64,000 nt of DNA from Bombardia bombarda (Eukaryota; Ascomycota; Sordariomycetes; Sordariales; Lasiosphaeriaceae): contig JAULSR010000010.1 of NCBI GenBank assembly GCA_030512295.1, positions 62,001 through 126,000 on the forward strand, in the 5' to 3' direction. The notes under the pieces are model-generated. The model was not told the DNA's origin. It saw only the letters and a program-made list of their open reading frames with translations, and did not search any database. Shown in pieces: positions 47,451-59,335 of this stretch (its first letter is position 1; every line of letters starts with the position of its first letter). The position numbers and the translations under genes were made by a program.

Positions 47451-48382
47451 TTTGCAGCGACAGAAGCGACATGTCTGGACAAGGATTCTGCGCAGACATG
47501 CTGCAGGTCCAAAATGGTCTGGGGATCGCCGGGCAGGTGCACGGATTTAGCTCTGGGCTGGGACCATTTGATGCGAAGCGGCAGCAGGCCGCCATGCTGC
47601 CAGGCAGCCACAGGTGAGCCGTCTTCCCAGAACCTGGGACTTGTAAACAAGACGGGCCCATTAGCCTGACTATGCCATGAGCTTGACCTGGCGACCAACA
47701 GGGCCGTGGTCAATGCGGTCAAGGTGAAGGGGTGTGGTTGGTGGCTCCGTCCTTTTGCCGGTTCGACTAAAAAGGTGTGTGTTGCGCAAGGGTGTCGACA
47801 CGGGACGGCGACGCGACAAAGCTTCAACCGTGCCGTCTCTTCCCTTTTCTAACCTCCTGAAAAGCCGTCCGATATAGCCGAAGCGGCTGTTTTCCGGTGC
47901 CGTGACGAGAGCTCCTTCGGCACCTTGTCGCTTGTCGCTTGTAGAAGACAACATGAGAACGCGTCATTGATGGAGTGAAAGCACAGCTGTGGTCATGGGC
48001 CAAGGCAATAATAGGGTAAAGAACAGTCTATACTGCAGAACGCTATAACACGCATCAAGATGGGAGCAAAATACCGATAAAAGGCGAGTGTTTGTCCAAA
48101 GCTTCAAGCAATCAGAGAAATTTTGGGTAGGACCGAAGAAAGAAAACAGTTAAGATTATGATACGAAAAGGTAGTTGCAGCTCAAACTCGTGATGAATCT
48201 CGACATCTCACAGATGCGAAACGAGGTGTGAGTGAGCGAGTGTGGTGGGGGCCGAATGCATTACAGAAGCATTCCATTTTGGAGAACGATCCAGATGACT
48301 CAGCATCCGCACCCCTGCGCTGCGGGGTTACGAAAGCTTAAGTGCTGTGGCGTCGCGACAACCCAACCGCCAAGCAACTTTC
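47451..48382. other. Upstream region of the NLR gene
   Basis: Minus-strand frames at 47954-47670 and 47827-47447 are open but have no recognisable domain. One could be a leader exon of the NLR gene. I do not join them. Confidence 0.4.
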
Positions 48383-48448
48383 GACGTCAATCCTCCACGA
48401 CAACGACGTCAATCCTCCACGACAACGACGTCAATCCTCCACGACAAC
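48383..48448 (+). promoter_or_regulatory. Three 22-bp tandem repeats carrying GACGTCA sites
   Basis: The unit GACGTCAATCCTCCACGACA plus AC repeats three times in perfect 22-bp register (starts 48383, 48405, 48427), with a partial fourth at 48449. Each unit carries GACGTCA, a CRE/ATF-like core. The array ends about 90 bp upstream of the start codon of the Mrx7-like gene, so it could be a promoter array. No factor is proven. Confidence 0.5.
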
Positions 48449-48540
48449 GACGTGCCTCCCAAACCCTGTCGCAACGCGTAGTAGCCATCGACCGGCGCGC
48501 ACACTACGCAACCTATCACACACAACATATGTGACCCAAG

Positions 48541-49062
48541 ATGGCACTGGGGAATTTTCTCCTCCAGATCTTCTGGCGGATGGAGGTTTGTGCTGCGTGG
48601 CGGACTCCAATTGCCCCCCAACGCCAATCGTGATTGCTAACAAACTCCAACCATCCGTCCAGGACGCAATCGTCGCTCGAGTACGTTACATCCGCCTCCT
48701 CCCGCTGCTACTAGCGCCTACGACCTCACCGCACCGCTAACCTCGCGTCCCTCCAGATCCTCCAAAGCCCGCGCTTCCACCACGGCGTCCGCAAGATCCA
48801 TCGCACCGTCGAAGACCTCCGTTACGGTCGCGACCCCAACGAGCCCTTGCGCCCCGGTGAGGCAACAGGTATGATAGATAGGATATGCCTCGTACCTTGT
48901 CATTCACAGGCTGTAGCTGACAAACGATACCGCGCAACAGAGGATCCAAGCCTCGGAAAGGTCAAGGCCGACAGTTTCTTCCGCCATTTCATCGAAGAGA
49001 TCCGCAACCAAGCAAAGGGGACGTCGACAGACCCTCCTCCTCCGGGGCCGCCAAAGGTCTGA
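48541..49062 (+). CDS. Small Mrx7-like mitochondrial protein, four exons (98 aa)
   Basis: Exons are 48541-48585, 48663-48680, 48757-48868 and 48941-49062, all in phase. The protein starts MALGNFLLQIFWRMEDAIVA and continues with SPRFHHGVRKIHRTVEDLRY, ending PPPPGPPKV. The short N-terminal hydrophobic helix followed by an S-P-x-F-H motif and basic helix resembles the MIOREX component Mrx7 family (PF10906-type), small proteins associated with the mitochondrial inner membrane or ribosome. The match is from memory of the family pattern and is moderate. Exon 2 is only 18 bp, an unusually small internal exon. Confidence 0.62.
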
Positions 49063-49955
49063 GGAGATGCAACAACTACCTTATATAATACTCCGCCCGT
49101 TGCTGGATTAGGAGAAGGGGAAGAAATGGATGGCTGGTTGGCAGATTCAGTATCTCAACCACGATAGGCTTGACGTGGCGGATATTGGACTAGTGTCATA
49201 AGAACTGAGTTGTTAGATAAGTGCATGGCTGTTTTTATCATTTGGTATGGAGTCTTGGGTTCTGGTAATGGAGGGATGGCGTACATTGAGAATTGGATTT
49301 GCGAAACTGTTTAAATCGCCTAGAATGAAATGTTTAAATTCGCTTCTCCTAGAACAATGATTGATCCATGTCTGGCATTTTGCAGGAGCAGTCACGTAGA
49401 ATTAGCAAACTCCAAGCGAAGACAACTCACCCCTGATAATCCTGTGATAGTCAAAGCTGAAAAGATCGGTTGGATAATAAAAAGTAAGGCAGCGGCAGGG
49501 AACAGAGCTCACCAATTTGTGTTTGATATAGGTCCATATGATTAGCTCTTCAAGGATGGATACATGTGGTCATAAGTTCACGCTTTTACCATTGTTTTTT
49601 CATCCACTTGCTTTATCCTGCTTAATTCCGAAAGATGCGTTGGGACGAGCATTGTCGTTAGATATGTGCTACATCCGGATTGACCTGGCAGCACAGTACT
49701 TGAAGTTCTTGTTTCATAGTGTCCAGGGCTTAGGCAACTCCCACGACTTCAGTCAGGTTGTTGTCCGTTTCTGGAGTCAGATACCTTCTCATATAGTTAT
49801 TGCCATACCCCCCTCGCCCGCCTTCGCCGCCCGCCTTTGCTGCCCATCAAATCAATCTCCTACCATAGCACTATCTTGATCCACTACGGCCAGCCGAAGG
49901 CATCCAACTGCCAAACTTCCACTTCCTATTTTCTTCTCCAGACGTATTTCGAAAC
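49063..49955. other. Intergenic region
   Basis: No gene was seen. Short frames have no domain. Confidence 0.5.
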
Positions 49956-49959
49956 GAAA

Positions 49960-50316
49960 ATGCTATCATTGCTGAACAAAATTAAGAAGCCGTCCGTGGC
50001 GCCACAGGATGGCAACAAACCATCCTCGTCATCAGTCGTCGTCGAGGTACCATTGCGTATTGCTGGCAGCCATGGCAGACTTGTCACGCTTGTCCGTAGT
50101 TCGAGGGATCATGACCCACGAGCAGCAGCTGGCTCCGCGCAGCTACCATCCAATCCCGATGAACAATTGCGACTTCGCCAAAGCAATCAGCGAGTTCCTC
50201 GACCATTCGGACATCCAACCAAGATATGCGGCAAGGAACGGACACGAAGAGGTCTGGTGATGAAGCTATTGGGAATAGAGGCGGAACTGCAGACACCAAG
50301 AACCACAAGTAGGTAA
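49960..50316 (+). pseudogene. Duplicate of the N-terminal module of the ankyrin locus
   Basis: The first 100 bp or so (49960-50060; peptide MLSLLNKIKKPSVAPQDGNK, then PSSSSVVVE) are nearly identical to 56135-56236. Similarity stops after CCATTGCGTAT, and the rest of the 119-codon frame has no domain. It is likely a duplicated 5' end left without its gene. Confidence 0.6.
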
Positions 50317-50465
50317 GGCAGCTAGGTACGCATTCCAGCCCCCTGTTCATTAAGGAATGAGAAGCTCCTCAGAAGAGCCTGCGTCCATGATGTATCAAAC
50401 TTGTGCGCCGCCTACACGTTATCGATGTAGCGGATCTTCATGCTCATCCCACATGATCAGATGAG

Positions 50466-51125
50466 TGGTAATAAGCCCAGTTGATAAGCTTGGGCGAACT
50501 ATATTGGATGAAAGACACGAGGTCTAGATATACGTCATTGTATGCCCTCAACAGAAAGAACACTGAGAAGATCACAGCCATCATCCGAGACGAGATGAAG
50601 GCTTTCCGCAGACTTTTTGCAGGAGAGAAGGTCGAGTTCCTCGTCACTTGGATCCACACTGGTGGTAGGGCAACCGAGCCAAAGGCCTCATCCACAGCCT
50701 ACTACTGGCGTGAAGCCATCTACCACGCCTACGTGACAGTGGAGTGGGAGGACAAGTGGATGGAGAGGGACATGAGGGGTTTTATGGGGGAGGTCAAGAA
50801 GAAGCTCCGACCTCTATCGCTCAATGGTGAGGCCGCATTCATCAACTTCCCCGACGGGGTGATGGCAAAGCGCTATGAGCAGGCGTATTTCGGGAACAAT
50901 AGTGAGGAGCTGAGACGCATCAAGAAGATTTGGGACAAGGACAACTTCTTCAAGTGGGATCAGGGCGTTCGGCTGCCGGGTACGGGGAGTGATAAAGAGC
51001 CGTGGGACGGGAACGAGCCGAATGACGAGGACCTCACTGACTCGCTGGCGGGAGAGCAGTGGAACTTCTATGAGACCAAGGATATCGTGAAGGATCTTCA
51101 GGGTCTGGACGATTTGGGTTATTGA
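50466..51125 (+). pseudogene. C-terminal fragment of a BBE-type FAD oxidoreductase
   Basis: The frame of about 214 residues matches the end of berberine-bridge-enzyme-like FAD-linked oxidases: GELYWMKDT near the start and the BBE signature FINFPDGVMAKRYEQAYFG with WDKDNFFKW. The FAD-binding part (PF01565-type) is missing upstream, where instead the duplicated ankyrin N-terminal piece lies. It has an added acidic tail (EPWDGNEPNDEDLTDSL). I treat it as a truncated gene. Confidence 0.72.
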
Positions 51126-53048
51126 TGGGTGGGTCAAATTTTACTTTTCGTGCTTCTTGCTGGGTCTGAGGAAGCTACGACCGACATCAGTGAGGGCGTC
51201 GCCACTTGACTTCATGCGAAGGAAGGAGCTCATGTCACCTCTTGCCGGTTTCCTCTCATGTAAATCGATTGTGTGGGTCTGAACCCGCCTTGGCCCTGAC
51301 GTTGCACAAGGTGGGCACTTCCCCACTGGGGATCCAGTGTCAGTTTTCCGCCCACCCACATCAGCCATAGCTTTGACTTGATAAGGTAAGGTAGGTACCT
51401 TCAATTGGATCACTTCCCAGTCCAGTCACTACGCTCTCCAAGGTCACAAATTGCAGCTACCCAGCACCGACCTCCCATAATGAAAGCTCTTTCTTATCTA
51501 TATTTAGTATGTCGTCTTGCCTTCTATTGCTCGCCGTTGCTCTCAGATGACTGTTTCGCATGTCTTTCTCCCTCTATTCATTTTCAGCGATACGACTCCG
51601 TTAGTAACCGATGATCTTCTAAATCTTAATGTGTACAGATGCTGATGAGGTGAGGTGGGACAAGAGTGCCAGGCAACCACTTAACAACAATTTAAGAATG
51701 TACTACACATCCAGTCAGCTTAAATAAAAATTGGGGACTCCAAGATTGCTGATCCTCTCTGGTCGGTCAGCAGGCAGATGCCTTATTCGGACCCCTCAAT
51801 TTCTCTCTCTTTTTATCACCAGACAAAACAGCTCGTCGTTGCACGATTTTGGCTCCGGACCGGCCGATGGCTGACACGGGGCACGGCTGTCTTAGCCGAT
51901 CAAGTCGTTTCATCCTTGTTCTAGCGCTTCTAGTACAGCTCTTTTGGTTCACTGGCGGGCGGCATTCCGGGGAAACGGCATTCAATGGCTGTATCGGTCG
52001 ACGCTACGAACGTTGCAAGCTCCGCCGCGCTCGGTTGCTACGGGCGCGAAGACGCCGACAAGAATTCTGTGTCAGCTCCTCGACGGATTCGACAGCGACG
52101 TTCATATAAGCGTTCTACGCGGCTACATCCGAGGTGGTCTGCCGCCAACCAACAACCACTCTTATGTTCCTGCTGCATGACGGGAAAAACCGCGCGCTAA
52201 GATTCCATGGAAGTCAGCACCAACACAAGCAACGCTAAGCTTCCTCCCCCCATGTCTGGTAGTAGTCTAACGGTAAGCGGGAGGTGACATTTACCGGGGA
52301 GCCGGGACATCCCTTACTTGCTGCTACCCTAAGGGTCCTATCGTTCCACTATGGGATTATGGGGTCGAGGGATAGTCAGTGCTCACTGCACGTGTATCAG
52401 TTTGTGGTATGTAGATCCGCTGTCAAAATATGCCTTAGTAGCGAAGCCGACTGACTGCTACTCAGATTCTGCAGTCACCGTATCTGCCGACATAAGTCTG
52501 CCCTGTTACCCAGTCTCGTGATTAACATGTCCGCTTTGGGAAGTATTTCAATGCATCTTGCCAAATCAAGATTTGGTCTTGCTGCCACCGTACCCCAACT
52601 CGTCACCGACCACTGAGCGGAAATCGGTCCTTCTCTTTGATGCCAGGATGCCACGTTCCTGTCTTTTAGCTGCTGGGATCTTGTGTAACGGTCCACGCGC
52701 TAGAATAAAAGATTTAACGTTGGAATGGACCGACGGTTCACCCCACAATGTTGCCTTCATTACACTACCTTAGGTACCTTACAAGGCTGGGACTGAGTAG
52801 ATCGATGGTCAAGCAACACTAACAGTACATCCGCTCTTCGGTAGGTCATGCCGGTAGACATGGATGCCCTGATATGGGGGCCGACTTACACCCCTGCCCG
52901 TCCTTTTTCTCTGTCAGAGCGACAGTATGCAGACTTAAACCAGTTCTAGTTTCGGCCGAAGCCGGGCACAATAATGAAGGGGTATCAAGTCATACCACGG
53001 TATCATCAGGTCAGCATGAAGCGAGGAGGCAGCAACATGGCAGATGGA
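51126..53048. other. Gene-free stretch with a dispersed repeat fragment
   Basis: The segment CCTTGGCCCTGACGTTGCAC at 51290-51310 recurs with two differences at about 58890-58910. The frames around 51849-52200 have no recognisable domain. No gene is called. Confidence 0.5.
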
Positions 53049-53055
53049 TATATAA
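53049..53055 (+). promoter_or_regulatory. TATA box of the chitosanase gene
   Basis: TATATAA lies about 94 bp upstream of the GH75 start codon, a normal spacing for a fungal TATA element. Confidence 0.5.
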
Positions 53056-53148
53056 GAGGTGGTGAGAAGCAATGGTGTAATGACTGTTTCCGAAGAGTTC
53101 ATCGGCACCATCACACCATCACTGGAAATCTCAGCCCTGTCTTTCAAG

Positions 53149-54369
53149 ATGCATACCTCCAACCGCCTCCTTCTCCTTTCCGCCCTTGGTGCCATTGGTG
53201 CCACTGCCCGCGATGTGCCGACCAATGTCCGCAACTTTTACAACACTGCGAAGAGCGCCGGTACATGCTCAAACAAGCTTGCCACGGGCTTCTATGCCAA
53301 TGATGACGGGCCGAACAGTAAGTGCCACACCTCACAATTGACCACAACACGAGCCCCCAAAGAAGACCCGAAATGTCAACTATGACTTCCCAACTACAGC
53401 CTTCTCCTACTGCGGTGACCACCTTGCCGACTACAATGTCATCTACATCAAGGGCGCCGGCACCGCCTTTGTCGACATGGACATCGACTGTGACGGCACG
53501 CAGGGCAGCTCGGCCGATGATGGACGGTGCGGCAGCAGTGGTGACACGCAGTCCATCACGTCCTTCCAGGACACAGTCAAGGGCTACAACAAGGGCATCA
53601 AGGACCTCGACGCCAACATCCACCCCTATGTCGTCTTTGGCAACGAGGGCTCCAAGTCGGGCTGGAAGACATTCAACCCCCAGAGCTACGGCATCAAGCC
53701 GCTCAGCATCATGGCGGTCGTATGTGACGACAAGCTGGTATGTCACATCCCCTATCCAAGCTGTCATAACCCCCAGTAAACATCAACCCCCCATACTAAC
53801 CAACCCCCTTCCCCATCACATAGATCTACGGCATCTGGGGCGACGAGAACGGCGACGACGGCGACAAGCCCATGGTCGGCGAGGCCTCCATCTCGCTCGC
53901 CACCGCCTGCTACGGCAAGACCGCCGTCAACGGCAACAAGGGCCACGACGCCACCGACGTCCTGGTCATTGCCTTCCCCGGCACCGACGCCGTGCCCGGC
54001 GCCAGCGGCGCCACCTGGGGCGCCTCGTCCTACGCCACCTTTGAGAGCAGCATCGAGGCCCTCGGCAACAAGCTCATCGCGAGAATCGGCGGCGGCACTA
54101 CCACCACGAGCAGCACGTCCAAGGCCGCGACGACTTCGACTAAGACGACGAGCAAGTCCTCGACGCTGACGACGAGTACCAAGGCGGCTACAACTAGCGT
54201 GGCGTGCTCTTGGGCTGGACACTGCGAGGGCGCGAGCTGCACGAGCGATGATCTCTGTGATGGAAATCTCAAGTGCACTGAGGGTGAGTGCACGCCGGTT
54301 GGGTGCAGCTGGGCTCTGCACTGCGCGGGGCCAAGTGCACGAGCGGAGATTTGTGTGATGAAAACTTGA
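53149..54369 (+). CDS. GH75 endo-chitosanase with C-terminal Cys-rich module, three exons
   Basis: Exons are 53149-53317, 53400-53737 and 53824-54369, in phase, giving 350 residues. Residues 1-20 are a signal peptide. The GH75 core holds VDMDIDCDGTQG and YGIWGDENG...GEASISLATAC. Its Asp (WGD) and Glu (GEAS) are 13 residues apart, as in the known fungal enzyme (catalytic Asp/Glu). A Ser/Thr linker follows, then a cysteine module (CSWAGHCEGASCTSDD, then GCSWALHCAG). The annotated frame ends in CVMKT, but one base back the module would continue (CTSGDLCDENLICSGG, stop at about 54401). The core enzyme is intact either way. It degrades chitosan outside the cell. Confidence 0.88.
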
Positions 54370-54401
54370 TTTGCAGCGGGGGTGTGTGCAAGAAGGCTTA
54401 G

Positions 54402-56134
54402 AACTAGATGGGAGTAAATGGATATACAAAGTACCTAGCTGGTTAGGGGCCGGGGATTTGTGGAGGAATATGAGTAATGCATGTACAGTGCTTTGTATGT
54501 AGTCTTGGGGACTTGTATATACCCGCCGGGCACTCAAGAGTTGGTGTGGTGCCGGGCGCTTTTGAGGTACATATTGTAGATAATGACCAAAAATACAGTC
54601 AATACATGTACCTTTGAAGTCATTCACGACTCAAACACAGGTGAAAGGGGCCTCCAAAAAGACACATCGCTTTTCATATGATCCGTAGTAGCCTCAGCCC
54701 ACTGTGCGGACGTGATTCCATTGTGGAACGGATGTATGGCCCACGTTTGCCTTATGATCTCCGTTATTCTCTATCACGGCCGTAAAAGGCGTGGTCTAGA
54801 GAGCGGCTGCCCTGCACGTAGCCTGTTAGTATTTCATCTTCCTCAGACATCATCCTCCCACCCGGCCGTTGTAGACCAAGATCCGCCCCTAGCACCATGC
54901 CTCAAGTTGCACAGGGCGGCCGCTTCTCCACCAAGGGTAAAAGGACCGTTTTACGCCCGCACATAGCCGCCTTGATTAGGCCGCTTCGACTCGGATCCTT
55001 TCATCACCTTACGAATTCTGGTATCTTTGCTCTCCAAACCTACAACTGTTGCATCCGATACCCTCGCCGAGAAACGTCTTTGCTCATGTCACATTCATAG
55101 TTCAATGCCACTTAGCTAGGTACATAAATCAGGACGGTCCCCATCCGAGTTCTGCACCGGGCCCAACATGGGCGGCGCCAAAATCCTGTAACATCCACGT
55201 CCAGCCACCATGGCCAACAGAGGGGAATCAAAATTTTTATCCAGACTACTGGTCGCTTCCTACAACCTTTTGTTGCAGGGCTCGCGCCTGCACCGAACTT
55301 GGACTTCTCTTCTCCTTTTCTCCTTACCTAGATACATGAGTTCCTGACTGTAATCATCATTCTGGTGTGCGCACATGCGCATACACCTAGCCCTTTACGA
55401 GCTTCTAGTTCCAGACCCTGCTTGACTTCTATGCCACACCATCTGCTTGATAAACAGTCCACCGTGGAATGAACTTCTCAGCAAAGAACGCGCTCCATCC
55501 TGCACGTAGCTTTCGAAGATACCGTCAGGACCGTATTCTTTGCGTCACGCAGTAAATAAACAATACGGTATCTTCAGTTCCTCCCTGCGCAACTAATATC
55601 TCCAGCTCCTTTTCCATCATTGCTCTTCTGTTAACCAACGATTCCACCACAGTTCTAAGTCCATGACGTGCGACGTATGAACCGTGCTATACAGCCTAAC
55701 TTCGATTCTACTTGAATGGTGTCCATTGCAGTTGGTGACGCTGCTTAGGTAGACTTAGTCTGTCAGTATTTAGTGACTCGGAGGAGTCTGCTGCCATGCT
55801 TTGGGCTGGGGGTCTTCTATTGTGAATGTCATCGCATGGCTTCAACCGCCGATGAAAGAGGGCCTTGCTATCTCAAACATACCTTGTGGAGTTCTCATCA
55901 GAACAGTTTACAATGCCAATTTTACACAGGCGCCTGGGCAGACCTTTCACAGCCACTGAGGTCCATCGTGGCAAGTTTGTGGGCAGTTTTGTTTTATCCC
56001 ATCCACTCGACTCCGACATAAGCGATCCACATCTCCAGCAGCGTTGCTCGTCAGCGCCTCTCCGCTGAAATGGATTTGATTCCTTTGATTGCGCTGTTCC
56101 TAAGTTCTTTTTCCAGACACATTTCGAAACGAAA
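54402..56134. other. Gene-free stretch
   Basis: No frame with a recognisable domain was seen. The last 40 bp resemble the sequence just before 49960, so the duplicated segment extends slightly upstream of both N-terminal pieces. Confidence 0.5.
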
Positions 56135-56850
56135 ATGCTGTCATTGTGGAAAAACACCAAGAAGCCGTCCGTGGCGCCACAGGACGGCAACAAACCATCC
56201 TCGTCATCGGTCGTAATCGAGGCACCATTGCGTATCCTCTCTTTTGGTTGGTATTACTCCATCGTTGCCGTTTCCACCTTTCGACGCGATTCTACACTGA
56301 ACGTGACCGGCGCAATGCGATCAGGACATACACCCTCGAGGGTTACCGAAGACCAGAGATCGGTCCAGTCGATGGTGTCGAAACTGTTGAATCCCTCCCC
56401 GGAAACAGACACACAATCAAAACTGCCACTCAAAGATACTTGAGCAAGATCTTTCGTTTCCCTGGAACTTTTAAGATTTTGCTTCCACGGCGCTGGGGTT
56501 ACCAGATCCACTGGCTGGCCGCGACCGGCCAGCTTGAAGCGCTCAAGGATCTTATGAGTTTCGACACTTGCCGCATAAGAAACCCACATGCACTTGACGA
56601 AGAATCTCGTAGCCCTTTATCGTATGCGGTAGAAAATCGCTATTTCAATGTCGTCCACGAGCTTCTTTGGAGAGTTATTGGAAATGCGCCGCACATGGGA
56701 GCAGCTCTTGAGTATCGCGACGTGGGAGGGAGAACCGCAATCTCATTTGCTGCCGAAGCTGGATTTCTGTAGGCCGTCAAGTTTCTGCTCGACAAGGGGG
56801 CGTTAAACACGTGGTTAGGGTAACTTTCCCAGAATTGCCTTTGAGAAATC
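56135..56850 (+). pseudogene. Broken ankyrin-repeat gene
   Basis: It starts with the same leader as 49960 (KKPSVAPQDGNKPSSSS). In another frame it then has a basic segment and ankyrin-like repeats (IHWLAATGQLEALKDLM, SRSPLSYAVENRYFNVVHEL, GGRTAISFAAEAGFL). A TAG at about 56770-56772 interrupts the last repeat, which continues in the same frame as AVKFLLDKGALN. The stop could be a C-to-T change in a former CAG. No NTPase domain is visible. Confidence 0.62.
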
Positions 56851-57715
56851 TTTTATAATCGCAAGTCACCTAGGTACCTGTGTTGAGAAGTGCCTACCTA
56901 GATACCTTACCTAAACACCTACTTTCTCGTCGGTGTGATGTTCCTGTGCAACATTTAATATCCCTTTAAACTTAGGTATATAAAGATGGTTATTGTATGC
57001 ATTTCATTGTCGCACAGCTCCATTAAAAACAACTACCGGGTTCCTGCAGGACTTGGGAGTTACAATTCAATGTCGTGCGTCCAAATCACTACCTGACGAG
57101 CATTGGACGTAACACAAATGACGGAATGGTGTCTGATATGGTATTACCAGCCTCTCATCAGCTAGTATTTAATCAGTGACACTGCTTATCTGATCACTAA
57201 AGTCCAGTTTTCATTTTCTTTCTTGCCTTTTTTTAGGTACCTTAGGTACTTATGTCATCCAAATATACAAACAGCTCCAAATAAGTCAATATGATCAGTT
57301 GGTCGACTTCAGGGACCCTAATTATCACGACGATTTGCTAGGCTCGCATATGAATATGGAGACCCTCCACTACCATGAAGGATTTGCGAGTTCTGTACTC
57401 GTTTGGCGATTTTACGACGTGCATGATCGCCAAACGGTCAGTGTTGCTCTCCATTGACACAATTTACTCTGATTTATTCTAGTGCTTCAAGACAGGTTCC
57501 AGGCCATGGGTTAAATTACCTACCGTATTCGAGGGCAGTAACGAAGCTCATTTTGGGGGCGCTCATTCACGATCCATCATCAGTCCCGTTCATGATTAGC
57601 ATTATCGTAATGCTCCATAGCGGAAAGTCTGTCTTCGAGAGCAGCAGTAGGAGCAGTACAGGATACTTCAGTTAGTAGAATCTCCTCATTCGTACAGAAG
57701 CCCAATTTATTCATC
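56851..57715. other. Spacer, possible remnant sequence
   Basis: No gene was seen. A frame at 57454-57675 may be part of the next locus but lacks a domain. Confidence 0.4.
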
Positions 57716-58551
57716 TTGTCTATGTTGTTTCAAGCGTGCTGCCTCCATTCAATATCATCTCTGTTCGGGGGATCTGCTGTCGCTGTTACCAGCTCTCCAA
57801 GCAGACAGAGGGCGACCTTCTTTGGCCTTCGACAAGGCCATATCGACAGACTACAAAGACTGGTCGAGGACGTACGACCGCGGCCATTTAACCCTTTTGT
57901 CTCTATTCATTTCTTCACGGAGACCGACATATCCTGGCGTCAGGAGATATCACGACAGTTCCAAGAGTTCAATATTCGAAAAGTCGGCGATTCCGATCAA
58001 ACTGATAACCCGTCAAGCAGTCAGAACGATGGCTCCGATCAAGCTCAGTTATTTGGCGAATTATTTGGTCTTCGTTTCCGGACCCAGGATTGGAAATTTG
58101 TCCTCGAGCAGCTACAAAGCTTTATCAACGAAGACCCGTGTAGCCGTGAAGACTATCGCCACTGGGTTGTCGATAGCATCAAGGCGCTATCCTTAAGATA
58201 CGAGTCACTGGTGGCTGAAGCGGAAACATTACAGTCCTAGTCGATGTGGGCAGTGCAAAGGGTACGTTATCTTGGGTCCCGTTATACTTCTTTTGTGGCT
58301 GATGTGACCAGAATGATGCTGTAACCAGCCAGACAGTCTCGATGTAAACGATGAGGGACTCGAAGCAAATGAAGTCCATCGCACCTGATGATAGCGGTCA
58401 GGCAGATGCCGTTCAAGAAAAGTATCTCAGTATCTACATTAGCTTGACTGTGGGCCTCACTGCGATTACAGTCGGAGCTTGGTACTTTTTCACCATTCAT
58501 CGATACCGTAATAACCGGCTGTCCCAGCGGTTGGAATCTTTTACAGACTGA
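57716..58551 (+). CDS. Uncharacterised locus ending in one transmembrane segment
   Basis: The first frame (57716-58240) gives about 174 residues, helical and polar in the second half (QLFGELFGLRFRTQDWKF). A separate frame (58351-58551) has DDSGQADAVQEKYLSIYIS, then TVGLTAITVGAWYFFTIH, a transmembrane segment and a basic tail. They are probably exons of one gene, but no clean donor and acceptor in phase was found between 58230 and 58365. I do not recognise the protein. It may be the end of the interrupted ankyrin gene upstream. Confidence 0.4.
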
Positions 58552-59335
58552 AAGATGTTACCCACTTCTGAGTTATATTTTAATGGAATTGTCGGATGCT
58601 TTGTAAAACCGTTAAGCGTCTGGTGGGTTTGTTTCCCGACTTGCATCTGACAGTTAATTTACGAACAACTCTGGGAATGTTATGTAGGGTGTGTGTAAGA
58701 AAGATGTATTTATAGATCTAAAGCTGAGGAAAAAAGGAGAAAAGAAGGCCCAGTTACAACAAAAGGTTGTAGGGAGCGACCAGTAGCCCAAAAAACATGA
58801 ACCAATCTAGGGTAGGCAGATAGGGCAACTCATGATCCTTGGGAATTATCTTTGCACCCCTATTGACCAGAAGTTGTAGACATGGACCAGCCTTGGCCCT
58901 GACGTCGCACGAGGTGGGCAGCTGGCAATGGGCGTTGGGAATAACAGCAAGGGGCCGAGGAGTGGTGGGGGGGCGCAATCTGATACGAGCCAAAGGGTTC
59001 GGGGACGAGAGGCGGGGATGTTGGACAGATTGTATTCGCCATGGTCGAAAATCATATTCAAATGTCATCAAATATGGAGAGTGTGTGGAAAATATCCCGC
59101 TGGCTTACTGAAAGTCTTCATGTTGCATATTGAGCATACCTTCATGAGTGAAAGGGAGTCGAATAGGCCTTTCGAGAGAGAAGATATATTGCTCATCATC
59201 TATTGGACACCCTTGATCGGAATGTACAAAGGCATCAGAGTGATACAAACAACACTCAATGCGGTCAGCAGCATTAGCACCAGCGATGCCAATTCACTCC
59301 GTCCAGTCCACGCCACCGACTGACTCCATCGAACC
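58552..59335. other. Gene-free stretch with a dispersed repeat fragment
   Basis: The segment at about 58890-58930 matches that at 51290-51320. No domain-bearing frame was seen. Confidence 0.5.

Noticed and set aside
47447..47954. Extra genes in overlapping minus-strand frames upstream of the NLR
   Set aside because: No domain, no clear splice link, and the NLR gene has a good start at 47450.
48383..48448. Possible CRISPR-like array
   Set aside because: The three 22-bp units are directly adjacent with no unique spacers, in a eukaryotic genome. It is a minisatellite or binding-site array.
51849..52200. Overlapping Arg-rich frames suggesting a small secreted protein
   Set aside because: All three frames are open over the same stretch with no domain; only one has a weak hydrophobic start. 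Not enough support.
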